Positions 30,449 through 42,510 of a stretch of 64,000 nt of DNA are shown here, one piece after another. The stretch is from Flammulina velutipes (Eukaryota > Basidiomycota > Agaricomycetes > Agaricales > Physalacriaceae): assembly GCA_011800155.1 (NCBI GenBank), contig CM022368.1:3162001-3226000 (forward strand), read 5' to 3'. The position numbers were made by a program, and so were the translations under genes. The notes beneath the pieces were generated by a model that saw only the letters and a list, made by a program, of their open reading frames with translations, was not told the DNA's origin and ran no database searches. How positions within the stretch are numbered: the stretch's first letter is position 1; each line of letters starts with the position of its first letter.

Positions 30449-33400
30449 TCAGGTCGCCCAAGACATCGGGCCATTCCAGCTCCAGTCATTCCCCCATACC
30501 CTACAGGAACTCTCAGCACAATTCTCACAGCAACATGAAAAACTCACCCCGCACTCAACACACCACCAGCACCACGAGTATCAGCCAAAGGACTTACGAT
30601 GATCCAATCTGGCACCGGTATACCAGTACGAATCGGGAGCAACCTCGCCACCCTCTCCAAGCCCGCATCATCAGTCGATCGCATCATCGCCATGTTTCCT
30701 TGAGGATTGGATGGATGTGAATGAAGGAACAGAAGCCCTAAAGGTACAGAGATCAGAACAGCGCACCCGAGCACACCGAAAGATACCTACCTATACCTGG
30801 ACCGTTCAGCGGTTCGTCTGGCTCGATCAATTGGCGCACTCGATCCGAGGCGAGGGCCAGTGATGCGTCATTGCCGATAACAACAACGTTTCCTGGTCCT
30901 AAGGCACCTGGGAGAACAGCTTCTGAGCTAGTGATCACTTCTGCATCGAGTCGATGGTACAGCGCCAGATCGTGAGCGAATCGCAATGCCACCGACATTT
31001 CATGAGCATTGGCCTCATCAGAAACGACGAGTGTAAGTAACCCAGTCCCAGAAAGAACGGCTTGCATCCTTCCCGATGCTTGTACACTATTTTCTGTTGC
31101 TTTGCTGACGATCTAAGAGCATCATCAGTCACTTCCTGGTGAGGTAACAAAGATTCCGGACCTTCCAAATCTTTGGATTAACAGCTTCGAAGTAGACAAC
31201 GCCATCTTCGTCTTCCTTAAGATGGATTGGTGTTCGATCGATGGTGAGGGTGGTGACATTGAAATGATTGGTGTCAACAGATATCTTGTCCAAGTTGGCA
31301 GTCGTGACCTTGACTTGGCCATTTTGCCCGCGTTCAACTGTTAGTCGACCTAGTCTAATCACTTAGTTAGCGCGGCAATCGTCGATCAGATATGAATAGT
31401 TCACCTTCCAGGCGTTGTCAAAGCTTGAACCTTCCAGCCATGAAGAGATCCGCTCTCCCAGGGTATAGAAACGGTCAATGTAAACACCTTCGCAACGATA
31501 GGTTGTCTCGGCGGATATGAATCAAGCAATTCCCGAACGAAATCATTAACTTGGTCATTGTTAAGGACGCTGGGGTACCAGTGGCCTTCGCCTGGTTCTT
31601 CTAAGAAACTTTGATCCTTCAGATGGTAAAAATACGACGTAGAAGAACTCGGACTCACGTCACATTGGCACTCGGATTCCATGTCTTCAACAAGCTCACC
31701 GCTTCGCGGGAATGCCATACAGGAACATTTTCGTCATCACCGCTGGACAGTCTGGTAAGCCGGAGTAGCAATTTCTAGCCGTTCCACCTACCCATGAACA
31801 GCGAGTATGGGCGTATCGACCAAATTGCCGATAAACTGATCATTGTTGTCTGGCGTTAAGGACGATTCTAGGATGGCCATGAGCATGGGGTCTACGAAAT
31901 GCGCAGATCTTAGATTGTTTAGTATTCTTTTCTATGTGACTAGAGGACATTTACCTTGACATCGTTAGCGGCACATAAGATTGTGATTTGATATAACCTG
32001 CTGCTGGGACGACTAAAGAAAGATCATGCTGATTGCCAGTCACAGAAAAGTAGGACCGACCTCCAATGACTTTATCGGGATATCTTGAGGCGCTATACCA
32101 AGCACCCTGACCCCCATTGGAATGTCCCATTAGAACAACAGGTGTATTTTCTGGATATCCCCAACTTTCCCATGTCGCGGAATTGTTCAGGATACGGGAG
32201 AGCGCATCCACCGATGCCCAGGCATCTTTAGCACTAGGACCGTGCCAGTCCAGTCCCTAGCATGACCATGAAAATCGGATCTGTACACCGAAAAGTGCAC
32301 CCACCCAAGATGTTCTTCCAGAAGGCAAAACAATCCAGCTATTGTCGTTGCGTAAGAGAGAATTAGCCCAAAATGTGCTCTCAACTATGTCGACACCAGC
32401 TCCATCTAGAAATTGTTTAAGTGTCAGAGAAACAAATAGAAGAATAACGAGCGTACGGAGGGCCAATATAGGAGGCCTCACAGCGCCTCCGTTCTTGAAG
32501 CGCGGAGGCACTACTGCGAATTGTGTTGGCGTAAGTTTGGAATAAAAGTACGAAGCCAGGATAGGTGAATATGAATCCTCAGACCATGCAGGAATGTGCT
32601 TGACAGGTAAAGTGACTAAGATCGCTTTAGTCCGAGCAGGAGACGCGACGTCAGACGTTAAGAATATTTCCAGTTCAATGGTTTCGTCGACAAATGGCTC
32701 CGTTTGGGCTATGCGTATGGGAACGATGCGGGTTTGGCCATCTACAATGCGTGTCGCTCGAGCGAGATCCAAAGAGAAGGACTACGGTTGATGGTCAGTA
32801 TTCATGGCTGGACAGTGGTTCCTGACGATGATTAACCTTGGAGTGAGATATTGTCCGTGTAACTGTCCACGATCCAAGAATACTTCGGATACCCAGGCCA
32901 ATGGCGTCCCCAAAGGCCAGGCCACCCACAATGTCGCAGATAACATCCTGCGAAGGTTCCCGCACGAAGGGAACGCTGAGCCCCTCGATTTCGACATTGA
33001 TATTGATACTTTGAACTGGAACTTGGCTGTTTTTTGTATGGGGATCACCGAATAGGCGAATCTATAATAGTGAGAAGCAGGTAGATAACAAGAAGGAAGA
33101 AAGTTACCTCATAGTCCCCGCTTACGAAAATATCATAATGCGTCGGAGATTCGAAGGATGGCGTAACAGGCAAGGCAACTACTTGAGGCAAAGCCCGCTC
33201 CATAGCATAGATGTTACCAGCATACCAGTGCGGGAGATGGTCGGACGCGTTGCTGGTCGGACGGATTGCAAAATAGGATCCCTGAACTAGCTGCACCAGT
33301 AAGTGGGGTATATCGTGGGTTCCAGCCTGACGCGGAGGGTATACAGTTAGAGTAGCACGGAGTACAGCGTGGTGCTGCAAAGCAGCCCATCCTTCGGTTG

Positions 33401-33909
33401 CGCGAAGAGACTCCCATCTGGGCAATTGAATAAGTGAATTGCACTATGAGAGTCATAGGACCTACCCACCGGACATCAGGAAAGGATATTTTCAGCTCTC
33501 CTTTGTCTGTGGCGCGCACAGTAGTCCATGAAACGCTTCCGCCATCCGCATAGGACGAGGGCCAAGATTGGAGATAAACGATGGGTTCTGATACTGGTTG
33601 TTCTTAATCGAATGCACGAGAAGAGGACAAGAAAGTTACAGTTCAGAGGGAAGGACGGGGAGAGATATTGCTGCTCGCGCGCCTGAATTGGGAAAGGTCC
33701 TAGGACCTTGGTGAATGTAAATGTTCGACTTCGCGGCTAGATTGAGGGTAGCTCACGTCCCAGGTCGTAGACACCACGACCGTCCAGTTATCCGAGGCGT
33801 TAAAGGAAGTTTGGGTATCTTGAGCAGTAGCAAATGTAGCCATCGGACACAATCGAAGCGCGTAAATTACAAGTAGGAAGAACATCTGAATAAGGCTTAT
33901 GTGGGTCAC
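30449..33909 (-). CDS. Secreted alpha/beta hydrolase of the prolyl oligopeptidase (S9) type
   Basis: A multi-exon gene of about 860 residues. The start (MTHISLIQMFFLLVIYALRL) gives a signal peptide ending near ATFATAQ; a second Met at 33885 would give the same mature protein. The N-terminal half is a beta-rich domain. The catalytic domain lies in the middle: nucleophile motif GHSNGGQGAWY (about 32130), an Asp in the DENVPVWHS region (about 31730), and His in EPGEGHWYP (about 31580). The C-terminal third is conserved in fungal relatives from memory and ends GNDWSWNGPMSW; the last exon is joined across an intron near 30500. Substrate unknown; an extracellular peptidase or esterase is likely. 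Confidence 0.87.
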
Positions 33910-33966
33910 GTTGTCACACTCGTACTTTTAATTTCTAATTTCCATCGTCTCCCTCAAACCATCAAC
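33910..33966. promoter_or_regulatory. 57-bp divergent promoter between the secreted hydrolase and TMA7
   Basis: Only 57 nt separate the two start codons (81 if the hydrolase starts at 33885). The stretch is pyrimidine-rich on the plus strand toward TMA7, as in many fungal ribosome-related genes. Any core promoter must overlap the transcribed regions. Confidence 0.5.
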
Positions 33967-34368
33967 ATGTCTGGACGCCAAGGTGGCAAGCTGAAGCCTC
34001 TCAAGGTCAATGGACATGTACGATCCAGTCGAATCTAACCTCAAGATCGCTTCGTAGGCCCCCAAGAAGGACAAGAAGGAAGATACTGAGGACGAGAGTC
34101 AGATTGCTTTCAAAGAGAAGAAGAAGGCAGAGGCCGATGCTCTCAAGGCCGCGCGAGAGAAAGGTATGCACTATGTTCTCATCGGGCCATTTTACTGACG
34201 AAAACGTAGCCTTGAAAGGTTTGCACATTTCCCTCATTGTATACAGAAGCATTTACAGCTGTACCTATCAGGCGGTGCTCCAGGCGGCGGCATCAAGAAG
34301 TCAGTAAAATCTTTGCATGGGTTCTGTGTGTACTCATCAGTCATCCTTGTAGGTCGGGCAAGAAATAG
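33967..34368 (+). CDS. TMA7: TMA7, translation machinery-associated protein
   Basis: A short, five-exon gene. Exons join to a protein of about 63 aa starting MSGRQGGKLKPLKAPKKDKK and ending GGAPGGGIKKSGKK. This is the TMA7/CCDC72 family, small basic proteins that co-purify with ribosomes. The first exon is only 13 codons, and one internal exon (CCTTGAAAG) is only 9 nt, a true micro-exon needed to keep the conserved frame between KAAREK and GGAPGGGI. Length and both termini match the family. Confidence 0.92.
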
Positions 34369-34662
34369 TCATCGAGTTACTGCGACACGACTCCCCATTT
34401 GTTGTATTTTGCGGTCGTTTTTCGTGAATGGTATCCTGATTGAGTTCCGGACGTCGTCAACGTTGAGCTCAAAGAAACGAATTACGTGAATTAGAGCGAG
34501 TGCATTAAGTAGCATGAGTACAGAGCAGTTGGTTGACGAGCAAGACGTGGATGTCGTTGCCAGGTTTGATTTGGCAATGTTTGGAATGGCCACGCTCAGC
34601 CGAAATTTGGGCCTCCGAGCCTATACCCATACTGCCACTACCGCTTACCGCCATCCGTCTCC

Positions 34663-37369
34663 ATGTCCATGCTGGGCCCGCTTCAAGGGCTTCAGTCCAG
34701 CCAACAACAGCAGCAGCAGCTAGGCCAGGGCCAGCAGCAACAGCAACAACAAGGACCACAAAACAACATACCCCCTCCTCCCCCCCAGAATGGCCAGGAC
34801 TATACGCTTTCCAGTGTCCTCCATTTTCTACAGACAGAATGGCGAAGATACGAACGCGACCGGAACGAATGGGAAATTGAGCGTGCGGAGATGAGGGTGC
34901 GTCGCCTTTCGTGTTCTCGTGGCACGCGTGCTCATTATTTCATAGGCACGTATTGCGCTGCTCGAGGGCGAAAGACGCTCGTTCGAGAACGTGAAACTTG
35001 ATTTAATGCGCCGCATAAAAATGCTCGAGTATGCCTTGCGAATGGAACGGTTAGTCCTTCGTTTATCCTGCGAATTCCCGAAAGCCCACGATTTTTGCGT
35101 GTCTTTTTCCCCAGTTCCAAGCAGCTAACAAGCTCCACGTCACAATCCGCGCCCTTGAAGTCGTCAGGCCTCAGCCAGCTGCCATTGTCTAAAGACGACG
35201 CCCAGAACCAGAAAGAGGATAGCAGCGGGAGCGGCTCCCCAAGAAGTGACGGTACGTCAGGCCTACCAACTACTCTTCGCGCCGTTACGTGATACCTTTA
35301 TCTAGATTCTCCATTGCCAGATGCACGGATGCCAAACGGCGCGCCCTCTATCGTACCCTCCGGACGACCCGCATCCTGGGCAGGCTCCGTTTGGCCAACG
35401 AGCGCATCTACCATGGGTGGTGTTGGAAAGCCTCCTCCCGGACGCGACCCAAAAAGCAGAGCTCGGAGTCGCGACTATCTAAAACAGTACGTTATGTTCT
35501 GGCCTATTTCGTCGACCCGCGGACCTTAACCAACTCCCAAGGTGCCTCCAAGAAATTTCATACCTAACCTCTCCCCAAGCTATGAACCCCCTTCCGAACC
35601 GACCTCTACTCAATAATGCCGCCATGCCTCTATCCCTACCGAATGTTCCTTCCTTTGACCAGATGCCTTACAATGGCCGCCCGCGAAAAATACTCCCAGA
35701 AGGCAACAATATCCTCAATGGCATCAACCTCATGTCGGGTCCCTCTTCTGCACCCGCAGGCGCTCAAATGAACACCCTCGAGCGGGGCAATCCATTGGCG
35801 GCTGCTATACACGGACAACATGTTCCCGTGCCTTCAATCCCCCAATCCAACCAGTCGCACCACTCTGGTCCCTCGCAGTCAACTACGCCCTCCTCTGACA
35901 TTTCACAAGGCAGAGAGAAAGACGGCGAAACGGAACCTCGCCAACTCACCGCTATCTTTCGTCCAGATGCTGACTGGAAGGAAAGGCTAGCACGGCAATC
36001 TCAAGAAGCTGCTTTATCTCATGAGAATCATGTTGAAGAAGAGCTGAAAGAGGAAGATGGTGATATGGAGGACGAGGAAACTGCAGTGGAGGAAGGCGGC
36101 GGCAAACTATGGAAGACCAAGCGCACGTTGAGAAAGTAAGCCGCTCCATTGCCTTCTTCAGACAATCAACTAAGAATGACCATTCAAGCCATCTTGACGC
36201 TGTCCGTGCCTTAGCCTTCCATCCTACTGAGTTGTGTTTAGCCACTGGAGGGGACGACTGTACAGTCAAGATATGGAGAATGGACGTCGCTGGCTTGACA
36301 TCATCTTCGTGAGTATCTATCTAACTCGCCTTGCATAGAATCTCATAGGCGTGCAGATCACGTCCAACAACTGAAGTGGAACCTCAGTTGACACTTCGTG
36401 GACACTCGGCAGCCATAACAAGACTCATCCATTCGCCCTCAAAGCGACTGATATATTCCGCGTCGTTAGACTCGTCAATACGCGTATGGGCATTGCCCCC
36501 GCCTTCGCATACCACGTACGCGCCTTATGACGAGACTCGTGCGCGGGGTGAGTTGATAGGGCACACGGACGCAGTGTGGGATCTTGCTCTTGTTAGAGAT
36601 GAGACTACCCTGATTAGTTGTGGTGCGGAAGGCGCTGTGAAGGTGTGGGACGTCAGTGGTTCCAACGGGCCAGGTCAACTTCGACTGACTTGGGGATGGA
36701 ACGGAATCGATGGTGGAGATACCGACGACCTCCAAGGCGACGATGCTCCGGGCGCAACAGCGGTTGAGGCGCTGAAGGTGGACTTAAAGAAGGTCGCCGT
36801 CGCGTATCAAAACGCCGTTGTCAAAATCTTCGACATCCAGACCGGCAAGGAGCTTTCAAGGCTGGCTAGCAATAGTACATCAGGTACGTCCATCCTGAGA
36901 GTGCCAAGGTTCTCTAACTTATTCTATTCTTCATAGATAAAACGCCGGCAACTCAAATCAACCAGATAGTATCGCATCCAACGATGCCTTTACTTGTGAC
37001 CGCCCATGAGGACAAGTACATCCGTATATTTGATATTGAGACCGGTATGCATCCTTTATTTCTCTTCAGCACCATGTCTTCTCACGCAAATTTCCATCGG
37101 CAGGCCAATGTACTCATTCAATGCCGGTGCATTTGGACGGCGTCACGTCTTTGGCCATTGACCCCTCAGGCTTCTCCTTGGTTTCTGGAAGCCATGATTG
37201 CTCCATTCGGTTCTGGGATGTACTGGGAACCCAAACCTGCGTACAGGAGATAACAACACATCGGGAAAAAGCACGGGAGGGTGTTCTTGACGTCGAGTTT
37301 CACCCATCGCTTCCTTTTATGGCCAGTGCTGGTGCCGACGGTGTCGTCAAGATATACGCCTCGTCGTGA
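34663..37369 (+). CDS. PRO11: Striatin-family WD40 protein, STRIPAK scaffold
   Basis: A multi-exon gene of about 720 residues. The N-terminal part has a polyglutamine/proline stretch and then the striatin block: caveolin-binding/coiled-coil [19 protein letters not shown] continuing [15 protein letters not shown] and [16 protein letters not shown] long disordered Ser/Pro-rich linker follows, then a conserved [19 protein letters not shown] segment and an acidic region. The C-terminus holds WD40 repeats ([84 protein letters not shown]). Striatin bridges PP2A and kinases in STRIPAK, which governs fruiting and fusion in fungi. The true N-terminus may lie slightly upstream, since the frame is open to about 34570 without a Met. 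Confidence 0.93.
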
Positions 37370-37851
37370 TGACGATTCTTTCCCGGTCGGCTTTCATTGC
37401 TCTCGGTGGTGGATGGACGGGAATAACACCTATAGACTTGGCAAGGAATAGTTGGCATGTTGCATGATGATTCCTTTTTTCCTATTGCTACTACATTCTT
37501 CATTCTTGTATGTATCTTTGTGATCATGACTTATTATGACTTGTTGCGTGCACTGTAATTCTGACAGGTCGTTCCTATTAGCTTTGTGCGGATAGAAGTC
37601 ACTGGATGAACTAACACTTAAATATTAGATAGTCAAAGCTTGCGCCACGTAGTAAGGCGGGAGCGTGGGAAAACATGATCATGGCCGACGGCGTTTCCAC
37701 CTCGACCAAAACTCCACATTTAACGTTCAACAAGGACAGCAATTATCAATCCCCTTTACGACCACTATGGTTACACAAGCTACTGCAGTAGCACTTATTA
37801 GTCGGTTATCAACGGACAGCCCTCTTTCAAAGTATTCTCAACCACCCCAAC
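37370..37851. other. Intergenic region between striatin and S28-2
   Basis: About 480 nt containing the striatin 3' end and the promoter of the next gene. No other gene is supported. Confidence 0.5.
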
Positions 37852-40038
37852 ATGACTGGCTTCAAAATGCTTCTATGCCCCTTTGGCTTCCTCGTTCTCG
37901 TTTTGAGCCATACCCATCAAGCTGTCGCTCAATCTTCCAGGACGGCCAACAACAGGATGGAAAGGCGAGCAAGGTTTTCTACGCCACCGGTCCCGGTCGC
38001 AGTCCAAGAGCGAGCCCCCGAGACGTTTGGCGTGCATTGGTTCGACCAACTAATCGACCATAAGAAAAAACGCTTAGGAACGTTCAAGCAGCGCTACTGG
38101 CTCAGTGGACAAACATATTATCCTAGTACGTGTACGCGAATAAGGACACTCTCTTGTCACGTTCTTCTCGACCAGACACTGAACGCATAACCAGAAGGAC
38201 CTATATTACTAGCAAGCGGGGACGACGGCGATGGAGAAGGTTCGTCTCGCCGTATCTACTGCTCTTTCAACCTGACGCCTTAAGACAGATTCATTAGAAT
38301 TCATTAAGAAGAACGGCCTCATGGGACGTTTTGCAAGAGGAATGCTCGGTGCGAGCGTTGTTCTTGAGCACAGATACTTCGGAAAGAGCATTCCGTACGA
38401 GGACTATTCGGAGGAGAACCTCAAGCATTTGACGATAAAACAATCTGTAGAAGATCTGGTGTATTTTGCCAAAACGGTGAATCTCGAAATGCCAGGAGGT
38501 CGAGAAGTGCACCCAACTGAGGTCCCGTGGATTATCTTTGGCGGAGGATATACTGGTATGTTCAATCGCACTCTCTTCCTGGCATTCGGGCTAACAATAT
38601 TGATAGGCGCACTTGCAAATTGGGCAATGCTACGGTACGTTTGCTGCCCTCTCATGACGGCAACCTATATAGACAGCACACCCAGAGCACCAGACATCTT
38701 CTTTGCCGGATATGCTTCCTCCCCTACTGTTCAAGCCTTGGAGTATGTCGTTCAATATTTTGTTCTATATATGCTAATGGTCTCACTTCTCGTTCAGAAA
38801 TTACTGGGAATTTTGGGACTTTCTTCGTCAAAATATGCCTCAGAACTGCTCAGCCGACGTCCAGGCCGTCTCTAGCTACATAGACAAAGTCGCCACAGGT
38901 AATAAGGCTCAACACCGCAGGTTGATAAAGGAACTTGGATTGCAGAAGGTCAATGGTCTTGCCGATGCGGCGGCATCTAGTGCGTTTCGTATCCAACTTA
39001 TCCTCCCGTGTCTGACATATAACAGTCCCAGCAGCTCTTAGAACTCGGCAGTATCTGCAACCTGGTCAAGAGGGCTTCATCTTTTCCGAGTTCTGTGACA
39101 CATTAGAATTCTTATTCGAAGATCCTCCTCCAGCTGAAGGACGAGGACTGGAGTACGCCTTGTATTCAATAAGAAGGTGGAATGAAGAAGAATATGGGTT
39201 GGCGGGACTTGATACCGAGTGAGTGTTAAGACATCTATCATCATCAGCTATGGTCTCATCTACATTCCAGTGACTATTGGGGAACTCAAATGAACCCAAG
39301 ATATACTGATCTAAGTACTAATGGAACTCAAGATCGCCCACAGGCTTGGTTGAGGTGAGGAAGGACACTCCCTATCTCTGGCTGTATAAGGCATTGACGC
39401 GATCACTTGAATAGATGCAATGAGCTAGGCTGGTTCCGTGTAAGTCCAATGCACTACGTTAATCCTGAATAACGATGGGAACTTACTGCAAGACTGGCGC
39501 ACCACGAGGGCTGCCGAGCCTTGTGCCCCGAATTCTGAATGTTGAACGCGAACGGGTATCTCCTCTCCTACCGGCTAGCGGTATATCATTAAACATTTTT
39601 GTAGGGCATCTGCGCAATGTACTTTCCCGATACGTACAAACCCTCAGCTTCAAGAATTCGAAGGACAAATTCAGTCTTTGGTGGTTGGAAGAAGCGCGCG
39701 AAGAGGCTGTACGTCACTGACGGAGCCAGTAAGTATCTAATTTGGTATGCGTTTCACGTTTAGCTCTGTCCTGACGTCCATCTTTAGACAACGCATGGAC
39801 TGGTGTGACATTCGCTGCGCCAGGCGCGCAGAAATATAATAAAGGGATGCTAAAAGTACAGATCTCAAAAAACGGATTCCACATGTCCGATCTTTGGACG
39901 AACGATAAAGCCGTGGACGATCTTCGAGTGAATGGTTACAACGTCATTATGGGTTGGCTCAACGATGAGTGGGAAGCTAAGAAGGGTTCCAAATGGAAGT
40001 CCTGGAAGTCGAAAATACTGCAGAAATTAAGATCGTAG
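37852..40038 (+). CDS. Secreted S28-family pseudopeptidase 2
   Basis: Same fold, exon pattern and length as the copies at 18931-21089 and 53556-55734. Signal peptide MTGFKMLLCPFGFLVLVLSH. Landmarks are FDQLIDHKKKRLGTFKQRYW, VLEHRYFGKSIPYEDYSEE, EDLVYFAKTVNLEMPGG, DIFFAGYASSPTV and CNELGWFR. The nucleophile motif reads FGGGYTGALANWAML, so the family Ser is Gly. The Asp motif is altered to GANNAW (Asp to Asn). The His motif appears kept (NGFHMSDLW). With Ser and Asp missing, hydrolysis is unlikely. The C-terminus ends in a Lys/Trp tail (SKWKSWKSKILQKLRS) shared in pattern with the other two copies. The gene is followed at 264 bp by a flavin oxidase. Confidence 0.88.
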
Positions 40039-40302
40039 GAACTTGGAAGTGTGTATCCTATTGATTTGGACATTGAGGACTTGCGCCACAGTTACACGAT
40101 ATTAAACTTGTCTAAAAATGGGTATTTCAAGACGTTACCTTTACAGGGTCCCGGTCAAGGAACCATTACCGAACTATCATCATGTGAGCATTTGCGAGCT
40201 TAAAGGGTGGGCACAGAGTCGTTTCGTAGGTAAATCTGACCGTGACCATCTCTTACGCTGTTACTCGGGAATTACTCGCCTCGTTCACTCATTCACCCAC
40301 CA

Positions 40303-42134
40303 ATGGCCCACAGCCATCTACTATGGAGTACCCTACTCGTTCTAGCTCTCGTGGCTAGTACACATGCCCAGAGTAGCTTGGAGAACTCACTGACAGCGGC
40401 CGGTGTTTTCGCGCTCTTTTCCGACGACGCTGCCTACGAAGAAGCCAGCGCGTCTTGTACGTTGTCGCCTTCTACCTCATATCTCCTTCCCTGAAGTCTT
40501 CACTCCAGTCAACCTGCGCTACGAGTTCAAGCCTATCGCTGTCACATATCCCACGTCTACAGAACAAGTAGCCGCTGTGGTATCCGCGGGTTATGGCGAG
40601 AACTATCAAGTTGTGGCGCGGAGCGGGGGCGTACGTTATTTGCGCTATCAAATTCTTGGAGAAAGCTGAAGGAAAAACAGCACAGCTATGTCTCCAATGG
40701 CCTTGGGGGTAAAGACGGAGTCCTGGTTGTCGACCTCAGCAATATGACCTCCATAAGTTACGATGGAGCCTCCGGGTACGCCACCCTTGAAACAGGTTTG
40801 AGGTTGGGGGATATTGCTTTTGCCCTCAACGACAACGGTCGCGGATTACCTCACGGAAGCTGCCCATCTGTCGGTATCGGAGGACATGCTGGTAAGGAAC
40901 TTCATCTTTCTGATGAATGACCTATGTGCTCACAAGGACGTCAAGCTGGTGGCGGCTTTGGCCTCACGTCGAGGATGTGGGGTCTCACCCTCGACACTAT
41001 ACAGGAATTAACAGTGGTTCTCGCTAACGGTACGGTCGCCACTGCGTCCAACGATGAAAATTCGGATCTTTTCTGGGTGAGTGTCTTTCTCCATTGCCAA
41101 GACTGTGCATGGGTGTATCTCGCATCATCGCGCGTTCCCATGTCTTCTCATTGATATTGACCCTCTGTCATTAGGCCATGAGGGGTGCAGGCTCGTCGTT
41201 TGGTATAACCACCTCTATGGTTGTCGAGACCTACCCCGTCCCCGACCACGCGATAATATATTCATATTCATGGTGGGATGTGGATGTGGAAACTGCCGCA
41301 AACGCGTTTATAGCCTGGCAGGAATATATTGTCACCGACATCCCCTCCGAGCTTGGGATAGAGGCAGTTCTCACTCGTGGATCTCAGGCTGGACTCGTCA
41401 GTTTCTCAGTGACCGGTGGATGGTATGGAGGGAGTGAAGAAGCTTTGAATACCATCCTTGAGCCCTTCCTCTCCGAAGTACCTGGATATTCCTCAAGGAC
41501 TATTAGCGGAGACGGAACGTACATCGACACCGTCAGAGTCCTTAGTGGCGGGACGACCTATCCAAACGATACTTTCTATGCGAAAAGCTTGATGACTCCC
41601 GAGTCTGAGCCCATGAGCTTAGAGGCTTCAACGGCCTTCATAACATACCTGGCCAATCAGGGTTTTACAAGTCGCACGGTCAGTTTTCGCACCACCATAA
41701 TTTGACATTTTACTTACGGGTGCGCAGAACTGGTTTATACAATTGGAGGCCTTCGGTGGTGGAAACAGCAAGATTAACGCCCCGGATAAGATCGACTCGT
41801 CATCCTTCGGCTCGCGCAACTCCTTGTTAACAATACAGTTCTATACCTCAAGCTCCTTCCCTCCGTTTCCCGAGGAAGGATTCTCCTTACTTGACGAGAT
41901 GGTCGCAAGCATTACAGACACTATGGGAGATGACTGGGACTACGGAGCGTACTACAACTACCCGGATGATCGCCTTAGCGATTGTAAGTCTTCTGTACTA
42001 TTCAGACAGGTCCTTGACAAGATCGACTTTTAGGGCAACACTTGTACTATCGCGCACATGTCGATCGATTGGTGGTGCTCAAAGACGTATATGACCCTAC
42101 TGGGGTATACAGGTTCCCTCTCGCAGTTGAATAA
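40303..42134 (+). CDS. Secreted berberine-bridge-type FAD-linked oxidase
   Basis: A multi-exon gene of about 500 residues with signal peptide MAHSHLLWSTLLVLALVAST ending at HAQ. FAD-binding PCMH domain: VARSGGHSYVSNGLGG contains the His for 8-alpha histidyl-FAD, and LPHGSCPSVGIGGHA contains a Cys placed for the second, cysteinyl flavin link. Both are features of bicovalent glucooligosaccharide/berberine-bridge oxidases. Then GGGFGLTSRMWGLTLD and, at the C-terminus, the BBE domain YYNYPDDRLSD followed by WQHLYYRAHVDRL and YDPTGVYRF. The protein likely oxidises a carbohydrate or alkaloid-like substrate outside the cell with release of hydrogen peroxide. The exact substrate is not predictable. 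Confidence 0.9.
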
Positions 42135-42510
42135 ACATAATGCGTATGGAATATCTTGTTGTCTATAATCTATGCATTGCTTCAATTCAACTGAGTTCTT
42201 GAACAACCAGATGCCTTTGTGCGCCACACTTTTGCTCTCCCGTTCCTTGTCAACAGCACGAAGTACTTAGTAGTAAGTACAAGCTCTTGACATCCCTATT
42301 AATGTTCCAGGACTGGTCCGAATAAACAACGTGATTGTTCTTGGAATCATAAACTTGTACATGACCTATTCATCGTAAAATGCGAAAAGAAAAACTAGAG
42401 CTACATGATGAGATAATAGATATAGAACTACAACTGATATAGATCGTTCTGAAGGGGATTACCACTAAATCGCTATATTAAAGATGATTAGTGCATCTTA
42501 TAAAGGCCAA
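42135..42510. other. Convergent intergenic region
   Basis: About 376 nt between the 3' ends of the flavin oxidase and the phosphodiesterase. AT-rich; no gene seen. Confidence 0.5.

Noticed and set aside
30393..30602. Plus-strand ORF of 69 codons overlapping the end of the secreted hydrolase gene
   Set aside because: It lies antisense to the last exons and intron of that gene and has no recognisable content.
34700..34760. CAG/CAA run as a possible expanded repeat
   Set aside because: It encodes an ordinary short polyglutamine tract in the disordered N-terminus of striatin.
22443..42226. Scattered TGCGCCAC octamers (near 22443, 37642, 40083, 42219) like the KDZ subterminal repeat
   Set aside because: Similarity does not extend beyond the octamer, and a few chance copies are expected in 64 kb.
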